The notes under the pieces are model-generated. The model worked only from the letters and a program-made list of their open reading frames with translations. It did not search any database and was not told the origin of the DNA. A DNA stretch of 64,000 bases from NCBI GenBank assembly GCA_002189035.1, contig NEEC01000002.1:2108001-2172000 (forward strand). Direction: 5' to 3'. The stretch's first letter is position 1, and each line of letters opens with the position of its first letter. Of this stretch, positions 49,977-61,575 are shown one piece after another. A program made the translations under genes and the position numbers. The DNA comes from Utricularia gibba (Eukaryota > Streptophyta > Magnoliopsida > Lamiales > Lentibulariaceae).

Positions 49977-51759
49977 ATGGAGTCCAAAGCCCAACCCCCA
50001 GGTATGTTCGTCTTTGTTGTTGAATTACAGTTGGTTCAAATAGTATTATTCTGTCAGAATTTCGTAAAGATTGTGTGTAGTTCGAAATTGTCCATATTCG
50101 GATGTGTTTGATGCAATTCTGGATTCTGAAGTCTGGTCTCTGTTGCTATTTGTAGTGTATTCACTCCGATATTCATGATTTTTGGATTCGGAAGCAGCTT
50201 TTGATTGAGAAGGGTGCTGGTTTTTCCAATTTTGAGTCTTCATTGTTTTCAGGTGGTAGTAGTCCACCTAAACCTTGGGAAGTGGCTGGGACTTCTTCAT
50301 CAGGACCAGCACCATTTAGACCGCCTTCTGCTGGAAATACCAGCGACGTGGTTGAAGCCTCGGGTACAGCTCAACCAGGAGAGATTGTTTCAACTGCTGA
50401 TCGGAGCGTAGCCCCTAATAGGAATTCACTTGGGAGGCCTGTTCCAACTCGACCATGGGAACAACAGACGTATGGCAACACCTATGGAGGTATCAGAACT
50501 TCATTTTATGTTAGATCGTTGAGGCTCTGGCGCCTCTTGGTTTCAGAGAATGTTGAACGTCTCAAAGTAAACGAAATAAAGTAGTTCGTGCATGTAACTT
50601 GGCTACATGAAAAATCGGATTTCTTTAGGCTGGTATAAGTTCAGTGGCATATGGAGGTGAATTGGGTTGCGTTGGTATTGAAAAATCGTGACATCTTCTT
50701 ATTTTTCAGACATGATGATATGTTTTTTTTTTCATACTCAGGTTATGGATCCGGTTTGAATTATAATTCTGGTTATGGAGGTGGGATGTACGGTTCTTAT
50801 GGTGGGTATGGTGGGAGTTACGGTAGCGGGCTCTATGGAAACTCCATGTACAGAGGAGGTTATGGTGGCATGTATGGTGGGGGGACGTATAATAGTGGTT
50901 TTGGAGGTCCGATGGGAAGCTATGGAATGGGCGGTCCTGCTCCATATGGTGAGCAGGACCCAAATAATCCGTTTGGACCTGCTTCACCACCAGGATTTTG
51001 GGTATCCCTTATGAGAGTGGTAAGTTGCAATTTCCTCTTTTTAGTATTCCCTTACTTAGTTTTTTAGGTTACAAACGAGTTCATATCAATGGGATAGAGA
51101 GTGTAAAGTATGTGGCTGGCCATCTCATCCTCTTTACTGAATTCTAAAACCTTGAACATAAAGTCCAGCTTTGCCCACACCCCAGTCCATTAAAGCATGT
51201 GGTTTAGTGTTCAACAGTATACGTTAGTCCTATGCGAGTGACTTCAAGGCATGCTACCTACGTTTCATCAACTCATTCTCGGTGTTCCTTTTTTCAATAT
51301 AGATTAAAAAAGATTCAGATGTCATAAATGTCCTTGAGCATGTCCCTTTTCTCTCTTCTTACTAATCTTTCATGTAAAAATCCCAGATGCATGGTGTGGT
51401 AACTTTCTTTGGACGGGTAGCGTTCTTGATCGACCAGAACACTCAGGCATTTCATATGTTCATCACTGCTCTTCTTCAGGTACTCACTTGCCCCTTTGTG
51501 AACCATTATCGGCAGCACTTTGTCTATAGCTAGAAACTGCAAAAAACAGTCTAAAATTTGGATCCCCCCCCCCCCCCCCCCTCATATTCAGCTGTTTGAT
51601 AGATCCGGACTGTTGTACGGGGAACTTGCAAGGTTTGTTTTCCGATTGTTGGGCATCAAAACAAGGTCCAGGAAAATGAACCCTCCAGGCAGCACTCACA
51701 ATATAACAGATGGATCCAAGCCCTCCCCAGTATGGGACAACCTATGGAGTGAGGAGTGA
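49977..51759 (+). CDS. PEX13: Peroxisomal membrane protein PEX13
   Basis: Exons 49977-50001, 50253-50489, 50742-51019, 51387-51479 and 51592-51759, giving 266 residues. PEX13 is part of the peroxisomal docking complex for PTS1 and PTS2 import. The family layout is clear: an N-terminal PPKPWE motif, a second PTRPWEQ, a Gly/Tyr/Ser-rich region (YGSYGGYGGSYGSG) and the conserved PEX13 domain PYGEQDPNNPFGPASPPGFW, VVTFFGRVAFLIDQNTQAFH, LFDRSGLLYGELARFV. Plant PEX13 lacks the SH3 domain found in yeast and animals, as here. The run of six G in exon 3 is in frame. Intron 4 carries an 18-C run just before the acceptor. Confidence 0.94.
51564..51581 (+). repeat. Poly-C run (18) in PEX13 intron 4
   Basis: Eighteen uninterrupted C end ten bases before the intron 4 acceptor, acting as its pyrimidine tract. 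Confidence 0.95.
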
Positions 51760-52770
51760 TCCCAAGTAATCACTCCTGTAAAACAATCTTGCTGTTTCTC
51801 TGGTAATGTTTTTTTGTTGTTGTTGTTTTTTTTTTTTCCTTTTTGTATCTCTCTGTACCTCCTGAGTTCAATGCTTGTAAGGTGTAAAACAAATGAATTA
51901 TATGGCGTATGATCAAAATGATTGAATATTAAAGAAGCATTTAGATTGTTATTTATAATCTAAATAAATACACATTTATAATTATTAAAATAGATTCAAT
52001 ATTAAATAAATGAATTACGTTCATTTTTGGACTTAGTTATAAGTTTGGATCAAATCATATTTAACTCCTAATTAAATTTATGATTTTAAAACACGCATTC
52101 TAATTTGCATTTTTATCCCTTAAAAAATTCTCTTTCATTTGTCTTGGAATTAATTAAAATACACGTTTAGATTAATCAAAATTTGGATACAATAACTAAT
52201 TTATTATGAAAATTTACATGGCTATCGGCAACGACTAGTTTTGCCTTACTTTGGATAACATCGCTGATGGATGATTGAGTCCGGTTGACCGGCTGGCGGG
52301 CGGTCGCCGGCGGGCTCGCTGTAGGGCCGGAATTCCAAAATGATCACTCGTTGTCTCAACCACTGCCAAATGAGCTGATGCTAGTCGGTGAATTCAGAGT
52401 CTTCAAAAATGGGGCCGGCCCGGCGACCAGTTTCAGGCAAATAGTGATTAAGACAAGGTCTTCGTTTTCCTTGCAGCTTCCTCGTTTGGAGCGGGTTGCT
52501 TCTGGAACCGGTTTTATATGCGTAATAATCACGTGGGCAAGGAGAGATATCTAGATGTGGTTGCGGAATGGGTGAATTCTATTGTTTCTAGTTTCTTGGC
52601 AGTTGACGTTTGCTAATCCGCGTGAATGAAGACCCGTTAAAAGCAGATTAAGATTTCGGACACAGTCATGTCAAACATTTACTACTACCTGCGCGCATGA
52701 AAAGTATAAAACTTGAGCCTTTGGAGTCTCATGTCATTGCTTTAGAACTGTGAGAAGAAGAACAAAAGAA
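51760..52770. other. PEX13 3' region and MLO promoter
   Basis: The first part is PEX13 3' untranslated sequence, then an AT-rich stretch (51930-52220). The MLO promoter with a TATA box is at the right. A GC-richer piece at 52270-52560 has no recognised product. Confidence 0.5.
52703..52708 (+). promoter_or_regulatory. TATA box of the MLO gene
   Basis: AGTATAAAAC lies 63 bases before the MLO ATG, consistent with a leader of about 35 bases. Confidence 0.55.
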
Positions 52771-55439
52771 ATGGTAAGCGCCGGAGGGAGTGCAGAAGGG
52801 ACGAATTTGGAGTACACTCCAACATGGGTTGTTGCTTCTGTGTGCACCATCATCGTTGGTCTCTCCCTCGCCTTAGAACGCGCCCTTCATCATACCGGGA
52901 AGGTTAATGATCCCCAGCACTTCTTGGAGTTTTGTTGCTAAAAATTTCTCAAATCTTCGTTTGTTGTGAAAGTTTTGGTTTTATTGTTGTGTTTAAAACG
53001 ACTTCTGAACATGTGGGACTTTCATTCCTGCAGTATCTGAACAAGAAGAACCAAAAACCCCTGTTTGATGCTCTACTGAAAGTCAAGGAAGGTGCGTATA
53101 CTTCTGAGTATTCATTGATATCCTTTTTTGTGCCTGATTTGAGATCTCTGATGAACACAGAGTTGATGCTGTTGGGCTTCATTTCGCTGATGCTAACGGT
53201 GTTTCAAGGCCGTATAGTCAGAATTTGTATGGATCGAGGTCCTATGGACCATCTTCTTCCCTGTGCGTTGCCAAGAAACTCATCTTCTACTGGAGGGTCG
53301 AGTGGTGGCCATCGCCGTTTGCTCGCTGAAGCTGAAGGAGCTGGACACTGTGCTTCACGGGTGATCCATTAACACCAAAACTTGCAGATCCTTTTCTGAG
53401 AATTTTTGCATAACTTCATCTTTTTCGCCTCTTCTACTGCTGGGGTGTTTCTCTTTGTGGTTGAAACTGATAAGTTCTGTTTCCCGTATGCAGAACCAGA
53501 TTCCATTGTTATCCCTCGAAGCAATCCATGAACTACACATCTTCATATTTGTTCTTGCAATTGTCCATGTGGTTTTCTCTGCTCTGACTGTCATGCTCGG
53601 TAGTGCAAAGGTGGGTGTGTTTCTGTCCATTCAAAGCACTTCAACTGCTGTTTTCACTCTCTAATACCTTCGATTCAAATGCAGATACGGCAATGGAAGA
53701 AATGGGAAGAGGCCATTGCAAAAGCCAATGATGCTGAATCTGTGCAAGGTATGTGTAATGAACATATTACATTTGAATGACTGTTTCTTGATTATGTCCT
53801 ATCCTTGCAGCTGCCGAGCCCAAGGTCATTTACATCCATCAGCATGAATTCATCAGGAATCGCCTTCGTGGCTTTGACCATGCATCTTCCCTCAGAATTT
53901 GGGCGGTAAGGCATTCATAGCAGAAGCTTCTGTCCATGGCTTCCATAGCAGAAACTCAGAACTGATGCTCATAGATGTTCATCTGCAGCACTCATTTGTT
54001 AAGCAGTTCTATGGATCCGTCACCAAAACAGATTACACAGCCCTCCGGCTCGGATTCATCATGGTACTAAAGAGGATCGATACTCGTGATCAATATTCAA
54101 TCCACTGCAACTTCTGATCTGTCTTGTTGCTGACTTGAAGCTCTTTCTGTCTTAAGGCACACTGTCCGAGAACCCCAAAATTCAACTTCTACCAGTACAT
54201 GGTCAAGGCTCTTGAGGATGACTTCAAGAAAGTTGTTGGCACCAGGTATCCCAGACTGCAGAAACCATGAAACAACACCAGTTTATCAGCACGTCTGTCT
54301 CTTTACATCTCCCTTCATGCATTGCAGTTGGTACCTGTGGATCTTTGTGGTCACCTTCTTGCTCCTGAACGTCAATGGCTGGCATACATACTTCTGGATA
54401 GCATTCCTCCCTCTTCTCGTGAGCGCCTCCTCCACCCCTTTTCTCTCCACTTCTGCTTCCCAACTCTCTGCCGTTTCTTGCAGCTTCTGCTCATCGTGGG
54501 CACCAAGCTGGAGCACGTGATCACTCAGCTGGCTCAGGAGGTCGCCGAGAAACATGTGGCCATCGAAGGGGATCTGGTAGTGCAGCCTTCCGACGATCAT
54601 TTCTGGCTCCGGCGACCTCGAATCGTGCTGGTGCTGATCCATTTTATCCTCTTCCAGAACTCCTTTGAGATCGCCTTCTTCTTCTGGGTTTGGGTGAGTT
54701 GCTTCTCCACTCAACCAGAGCTACATCTCTTGCTGCTTCTTCTGTTGCTTCAGCGCCCTCCTCTGCCTTCAGGTTCAGTACGGATTCGACTCCTGCATCA
54801 TGGGACACATCGCACTCATCGCTCCCAGGCTTGTCCTAAGGTATTTTAGTTAAATAATTCGTAAAATAAAAATTAAATCTTTAACCATTCTTTTTTTTTA
54901 CAGTGTCTTTATCCAGTTACTGTGCAGTTACAGCACACTTCCGCTATACGCGCTGGTCACACAGGTAATTAAATTACAATTTTTTTATTATTCACTTTTT
55001 AAAAAATAAAAACTATATTTACAAAATTTAAGAAAAAAATATCTTATATAATTTTCTAAAATATATAGTAGATAACCTATAAAAAACATGGATTCCTCTT
55101 AATAATCGTATTTATTAATAGTTCATAAATTACATTTTTTATTAGTTATTTAAGCACAAAATTGCAATTAAATCTGGGATTTTATTTAATGATGATTTTT
55201 TGCTTGTGAAGATGGGAAGCAATTACAAGAAGGTGTTATTCGATGAGCGTGTCCAAGCGGGTATTGCTGGCTGGACGAGGATGGCCAAGAAGAACAAAGG
55301 GCTGCCGGTGTCGGTCACCTCCAGCCCCCTGCACCAGCCCGGAGGAGATGGGCTGCAGATGGCCGGCGCAGCGGACGCGGCGCCGCCGCCGCTGTCTTAT
55401 CCCCGACCATCCCAACACTCGCCGGACCTGGTCAAATAA
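52771..55439 (+). CDS. MLO: MLO-like seven-transmembrane protein
   Basis: Thirteen exons: 52771-52902, 53034-53091, 53161-53360, 53494-53610, 53685-53748, 53811-53905, 53989-54063, 54157-54245, 54328-54418, 54484-54693, 54773-54840, 54904-54964, 55212-55439, giving 495 residues without a break. MLO proteins are plasma-membrane seven-helix proteins that act as calcium channels or calcium-linked regulators, and some are powdery-mildew susceptibility factors. Conserved marks: TPTWVVASVCTIIVGLSL, ELMLLGFISLMLTV, EAIHELHIFIFVLA, TALRLGFIM, FNFYQYMVKALEDDFKKVVG, WYLWIFVVTFLLLNVNGWH, VGTKLEHVITQLA and YSTLPLYALVTQMGSNYKK. The C-terminal tail has the amphipathic calmodulin-binding segment (GIAGWTRMAKKNKG). 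Which MLO clade, and hence disease role, I cannot tell. Confidence 0.95.
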
Positions 55440-56286
55440 TACACGGCAAAAAAGTGTGTAGCTGCTGGTCCCACCCAATCCATTTTAATTTGAATTATAT
55501 TATTTAAATTGGTTTCAGTCGGTTTTAAATTAATATTTATAAATCCAACTCGATGAAGTTGATCCATTTTATTTCTTATTATATTATTATATAAATAAAT
55601 AGTAATGATTAGTTATTAACATAATTATGCGTTTGATCAAAGTTTTTAATCACTAATATATTTTAATTATTTGTATCTAAATAAACTCATATTATGTATT
55701 TAATATTAAAGTTTATTTGGTACATAAGTTTTGCATCCCAATGTTTAAAAAAATATTGTGTTCGATAAATGTTTTAAAATAAATAATTTAAAATTTCGAT
55801 TATTTAGGGTTTAGAATTGAATTAAGGGAAAAATTAAGATTTGAAATTTGGGATTAATTATATTATTAACATAAATAATAAATAATGTTTTTATCCAATT
55901 TTCAAAATAATTTTTATGGGACCTATAATAACATAGTGTTGTGACAGATTCCAAACCAATTCGTTTCATAGAATTGATTCTTCATAAACTATGATTTGAC
56001 GTTAAATTCGATTTCAATTTGAAATTAAAATCATAAATTTTGAACTGAACTTAAACCGGAACCAATTACAACTGTATTTAGCCAAACCGTATGGAATATT
56101 ATTGAAATTTCCCGTTTGCTTAAGGTTTCGATGACATAAAATTGTGTGATTTATTTTATTTCATGCCCACGTCAAAAATAGTTAATGAATAAATCAACCT
56201 TTCTTCGAAGGTCGAGGATACTTCTACAAACTAAAATCAATGTGAACAGGTATTGCATCGTGTAACCAGAAAAATCGGGGTGTGTG
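55440..56286. other. Intergenic, MLO 3' end to SGR2 promoter
   Basis: AT-rich throughout. No gene or clear repeat is seen. Confidence 0.5.
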
Positions 56287-59200
56287 ATGCCTTCCTCAAT
56301 TGGGAGTAGTGATCCTCATGAGATGGAGGAGACCTCACCAGAGATGCTGAAGAATACCCGTCGAATATACGGAGGTTGGCTAACGAGATTGAGCTCTGTG
56401 AAGGCCGGCAAAAGTATCTTGCCCAGACTAGAAGTCCCTCCGACGGCGGGGATGTTCGCTGGTACTTCTGTAAAGTCCCGTTGGGAGTAAATGGTTAGTG
56501 CTGATTAAAGAGTTCTTAGATTGTCTTTACACTTGGGTTTATGTGCAAATCGTAGATCACGCCTCTTTTCTTGAACTTGCCTAAACTCGGTTTAGTTTCC
56601 TTATAAATTGCTGGTTTAATTGTTTCATTAAATGGCAGAGGTTTCTGCGTCGTTCCCTGGTACTGAAATTGTTGGCAAAGGTGATTATTTTCGATTTGGT
56701 ATGAGGGATTCCTTGGCAATTGAGGCGATCTTCCTGCAGGTAACTGAGTTAAGAGAGTACTTTGTTTCATGTTCTCGCTCCTGGACGTTATCCTTTTATT
56801 ATCAAACACTGCTTTCATAAAAATGCTTAAATGGTGGATTGGTGGATACTAGAGAGAGGAGGAGTTGCTTTCAAGCTGGTGGAGAGAGTTTGCAGAGTGT
56901 AGTGAGGGTCCTAAGGAGCATATTAGTAGTACCTCCCGATCAAATCAGCCATCTTCTTCAGGAAGTCATGAAGCATGGAGATCATTCATAAATGATGAGG
57001 AGAGGGTTGGTGTTCCTGTGAAAGGTGGACTATATGAGGTAGGGGCTCTTTCTCTGCGATGAAGCTAACAAACACAAAAAATGCAAATAACCAACATTTT
57101 ATAGGTAGATTTGGTCAAGCGGCATTGCTTTCCTGTTTATTGGTATGGAGAGAATCGACGGGTGCTAAGAGGCCATTGGTTTGCCCTTAAAGGTGGCTTA
57201 GATTGGCTTCCTCTGCGTGAGGATGTTTCTGAGCAACTGGAATATGCATACCGTGGCAAGGTGCGAGCTCTGCTTCTGTTTTCCTTCCTTTTTTTTCCTC
57301 TTTCAGCATGTTATATACTAATATAGAACGTTGTTGTCCTCCCTTCTAGGTTTGGCATCGGCGGACCTTTCAACCATCAGGTCTCTTTGCAGCCCGAGTT
57401 GATCTCCAAGGCTCAGTTCCAGTATGACTTTCTGATTCAATAAAACGTGCTTGCAGTAGAGTGTATATTTAACTGAATGCGATATAATTTCTGGTGGAAG
57501 GGATTGCATGCCCTTTTTACTGGGGAAGATGACACATGGGAAGCTTGGATGAGTATGCAGTCATCAGGTTTTCGTGGTGTTGTCGGTTTTTCAAGGAATT
57601 CCATTCAGTTGAGACGTGGATATGCTCCACCCCAGTCTCAGAAACCAACACAGGTTAGTTGAGTCATAAGAATGTAAGAATATCCAGGTTGTTCCTATAA
57701 CGTCTTTGGCTAGGAATTCATGGACATGACAAATGCACCGTCACTGCATGTGGATGAATACCATAGAATTCAAAGTTGACTATGTATATACCTTTTTCCT
57801 TATTCCCAGTGTATTGACAGGACGAGTTACGACAGCAGAAGGAGGAGGAGATAGATGATTACTGCTCACAGGTATGCTTGGAAATTTAATGGCACACGTC
57901 GCTGAATGTACCTTACATTTCATTCTTAGATTAATATATTTAGAAAAGCACTATCCAAACATATGTTCTGATGCAGAACATATATTCCTACGTGCATGTC
58001 TTCAAGATATCTAGCCACAAGATTGATATTGTCCAGTAAGCATTGTTGTTGCATAATATAGGTTCCTGTTAGGCACGTGGTCTTCATGATTCATGGCATT
58101 GGTCAAAGGCTTGAGAAGTCTAATTTGGTAGATGATGTTGGAGATTTTCGCCACATAACTGCAAACATTGCAGAAAGACACCTGACCTCCTACCAACGTG
58201 CAATGCAGAGAATTCTTTACATTCCTTGTCAGGTAATTATTGGCAGTGTCTACCTCGTAAAAGAAATGCATCACGTTCTTAAAAAAACTTTATTTTTTCT
58301 ATTGATGATTACTGTCTTCAGTATGGTGCTTCACTGTTGGTGGGTCAATTTTCTTTCTCAATGGCTTTCTGAAAATTCTTTTCCTGCTGATGTGACTTTT
58401 TCTAACCTTTTTAGTGGAGGAAGGGCTTGACGTTCAGTGGTGAATCAGCAATTGAAACAATCACTTTAGATGGTGTTCGTGGACTACGCAGAACGTTGAG
58501 TGCAACAGTTCATGATGTCTTATATTATATGAGCCCAATTTTCTGTCAAGAAATCATAGACTCAGTAATGACGATCACTTAATTCATTTATCCTTTTTCC
58601 ATTCCATCGTAATGACCTGCTCGTTGAACTTTCATGGTGTCCAGTTGAGTGATTTAATTTCATTTTTGTTCCAGGTATCCAATCAACTTAACAGGCTATA
58701 TTTGAAGTTCCTTAAAAGGAACCCTGGTTATGATGGAAAGGTATATTTTTGTTGAGTGAAACTTGCTTTCTGTTTTCTTAGTTATTCTGAATAAATTTTT
58801 GAGTCAGGAATCTTTAAACTGATTTTGCAGATTTCGATATATGGCCACTCTTTGGGAAGCGTTTTAACGTATGACATTCTGTGTCACCAAGAAAATTTGT
58901 GTTCACCCTTTCCAATGGAGTGGATGTTTAAAGAACACAAGGCAGTTGAGGCCCTGAGTTCAGATAATGTCTTACCAGGAAACCCCAAATTAATCTCGGA
59001 CCAGAGTAATGAAAACAAAGGAATTGTAGATCGTTTGTCTGTAAACTTCGTTGGCCATGCAGATACTCCAGATCCTGACTCTGGGGGTAATCATCTTGAT
59101 CCTCCTGCTCCATCTGATTCCGATGAATCAACTAGCGCAGATGTTGGTTGCTCACAGACAAATGAAAGCTTGCTTGCTGTTGAGAATCAATATGATTCTT

Positions 59201-61243
59201 CGGGCAATTCAGTTAATTTGGAAGGATCTAGAAGTGACTTGAGATGCTCCAATAGTGGCAATGGCGTACTGCCAAGCAACGAAAAGAATGGTATCAATAT
59301 TTCTGATGATGGCAAAGCGGGTATTGTAGAGTCATTAAAAAAAGAGGTAGTGAAGCATTCATTATCGCATTCTCTTCAGTGACATTTTTGACAGAGCCTT
59401 TCTTTTTCCCCTTAGATTGATATTCTTAAAGAAAAAATTAGAGAACATGAAGCTCAATATGCTGACAAAGGTATTAAATTACATGAGGATAAATCTATAT
59501 ATCCTTTTCATTTCCATATTTTTTGGGGTTGTCTCCTGAATTTTCCTGTTGAACTTGACCGAACTGTGTTATTCTATTTGACATCAATACAGCAGTTCAA
59601 CCAATACATGACGATGCTGTTAGGATTCATGTGCCACGGATAAAGTACACCAAATTATTATTTAAGGTGAGTGTCTTAAATTTTTACACTATCTTTATGT
59701 GCCTCAGGTAACTCTTGTGCCTGTCATGGTTTCAAGCTTTCGTTCCCCATAGGTGAATAAGATCCAACTCGCTTACATGGGTTAAACATCTTGACCATTG
59801 ATATCAGGTTGATACATTCTATGCTGTGGGATCTCCCCTTGGGGTTTTTCTCTCCATGCGCAGCACTCGGTTGGCATTGGTAAGCTAGGATGTATAACAC
59901 TTTTTTGATTACAAAAAGTTGCGTCCTTGTGATCTTATTGAAGATAATTCCTGGATATGAATACCAAGATTCTTGTTATTTACAAAGGATGTTCCTTGCA
60001 TTATAATTTCTTTAGGAAAAGGTCAAGAGTATTGGAATGAAGAAAGTATTCATGAAGAAATGCCAGCATGCCAGCAGATGTTTAATATATTTCATCCTTG
60101 TGACCCTGTGGCATATAGGTATAGACTTCTGAAAAACAACCACAGTCCACTGAGTTGTCATGCGTTAGAACTTTTGTTCATTAGCTTTCATTTCTTACAG
60201 AATAGAGCCACTTGTATGCAAAGAATTTATACACAAGCGCCCTGTCATTATTCCATACCATAGAGGCGGGAAGCGGCTGTATGTTGGTTATCAGGTAATG
60301 GAGGAGAATAGTCAGTCATTTGATCGTTCATATACGTTCTGCACCTCCTCCCTCTTACCGAGTTTCTGTTTTTAAGGAATTTACAGAAGGGTGGGCTGCT
60401 CGCTCTCAAGCTCTCAAGGGCCACTTAATGCGTGCAAGGGTGGGTAAAACATCTCCATTCCTGTACTTGCTGTTTCATGTTGCTCATTTTTCACTCAAAA
60501 TTCTTGATGATTTCTTCTGGTAGAAAATCTAGTGCAGAACATGGCCCTAATGTTTAGTGTTCTTGGCAGGCTAAGGTGCTTACAATCTGTGAGTCAAGAT
60601 CCGGCAACAACTCACCTGGTAAACCGATCTCCTGCATCCTTGAGCATCAAGCTAATTTATTCATTTCTCCAATGGCACTTTTCCAGAGACAGCTGAAAGC
60701 CCCCAAGATGAAGAAGAAAGGTCCTACGGCTCATTAATGATGGAAAGAGTAACAGGAAGCATCCACGGGCGCATAGACTATGCATTACAAGTGAGTGGTT
60801 TTTGTTTCTCATTGTTCGCTTAGAACGCCTCATCTCGCCATCTGATCAAGATCCCTAGACCCTCCTAATCTTGGTTTTCCTTTTGCAGGACAAAACATTT
60901 CGACATCCGTACTTATCGGTTCTCTCAGCCCACACGTGAGCACTTCTCCACCTTGTGTTACTGCACTCTCCCTAGATGCACAGCGTTGATGGCAATCTTC
61001 TTCTCCAGGAACTACTGGAGAGACCCCGACACTGCGCTCTTCATCCTGAACCACCTGTACCGCGATATACCAGAAGAGCCAGAGGTGCTGGAGAGTAGCT
61101 CAGATGAAGAAAGCAGCAGCAGGTCGATGAGATGGTCTGATCCTCGACGAGTGGATGAGGAGGAACTTCCGCTCACCTTTTCCGATAGGGTGTCTACGAA
61201 GAATTTCGCCTTCAGAGCCAAAAAAGCCATGAAGAAACAGTGA
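56287..61243 (+). CDS. SGR2: SHOOT GRAVITROPISM 2-like phospholipase A1 (DDHD), two frame breaks
   Basis: Twenty-one exons: 56287-56493, 56639-56739, 56853-57038, 57105-57260, 57350-57421, 57501-57653, 57821-57871, 58062-58232, 58415-58564, 58675-58740, 58831-59346, 59416-59470, 59593-59666, 59808-59879, 60016-60118, 60201-60294, 60377-60439, 60570-60618, 60687-60790, 60889-60935, 61009-61243. SGR2 is a phosphatidic-acid-preferring phospholipase A1-like protein of vacuolar membranes needed for amyloplast sedimentation in shoots. Marks: RQKYLAQTRSPSDG, VWHRRTFQPSGLFAARVDLQG, FMIHGIGQ, the nucleophile IYGHSLGS (Ser about 445), and the DDHD part VDTFYAVGSPLG, HPCDPVAYR, HTNYWRD. Two breaks: one C is missing at CCC 56357-56359 (NTPSNIRRL) and one G at the exon 14 donor 59879-59880 (LALGKGQEYW). 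With both restored it is 908 residues, near the Arabidopsis 933. Confidence 0.93.
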
Positions 61244-61575
61244 GATGATCTCCGGTGGCTTGCGGTGGCCGGTGAGGCGTGATGTAACTAGGGTTTTGGT
61301 TTAGAGGGTCTCTCCGTACATATTAGAACTACATTGTAAATGAAATAAATATACTTTATGCAGTCCACATTTGCATGAACATTAGTAAACGTGCGCAAAT
61401 GAAGGAAATAAAAATAAATAAATAAATAAAAAGCTTTACGACATGCTGCTGACGGCAATTTGGAAGAGTAAAGCGGAGGAGAGGGAATCCTCAATTAGGG
61501 ATTGGAAGGGATTAAACGTCGTCGTTTTGCCTTTAGCGGGGTTGACTTGTATCGGGGTAGTTCCTGTCTCCGGCG
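61244..61575. other. 332-base intergenic, SGR2 / MAU2
   Basis: The SGR2 3' end and MAU2 promoter in tandem. Contains an AAAT microsatellite at 61408-61430. Nothing else is seen. Confidence 0.5.

Noticed and set aside
54286-54714. A 142-codon open frame antisense to MLO exons
   Set aside because: It overlaps strongly conserved MLO exons and its product has no family resemblance.
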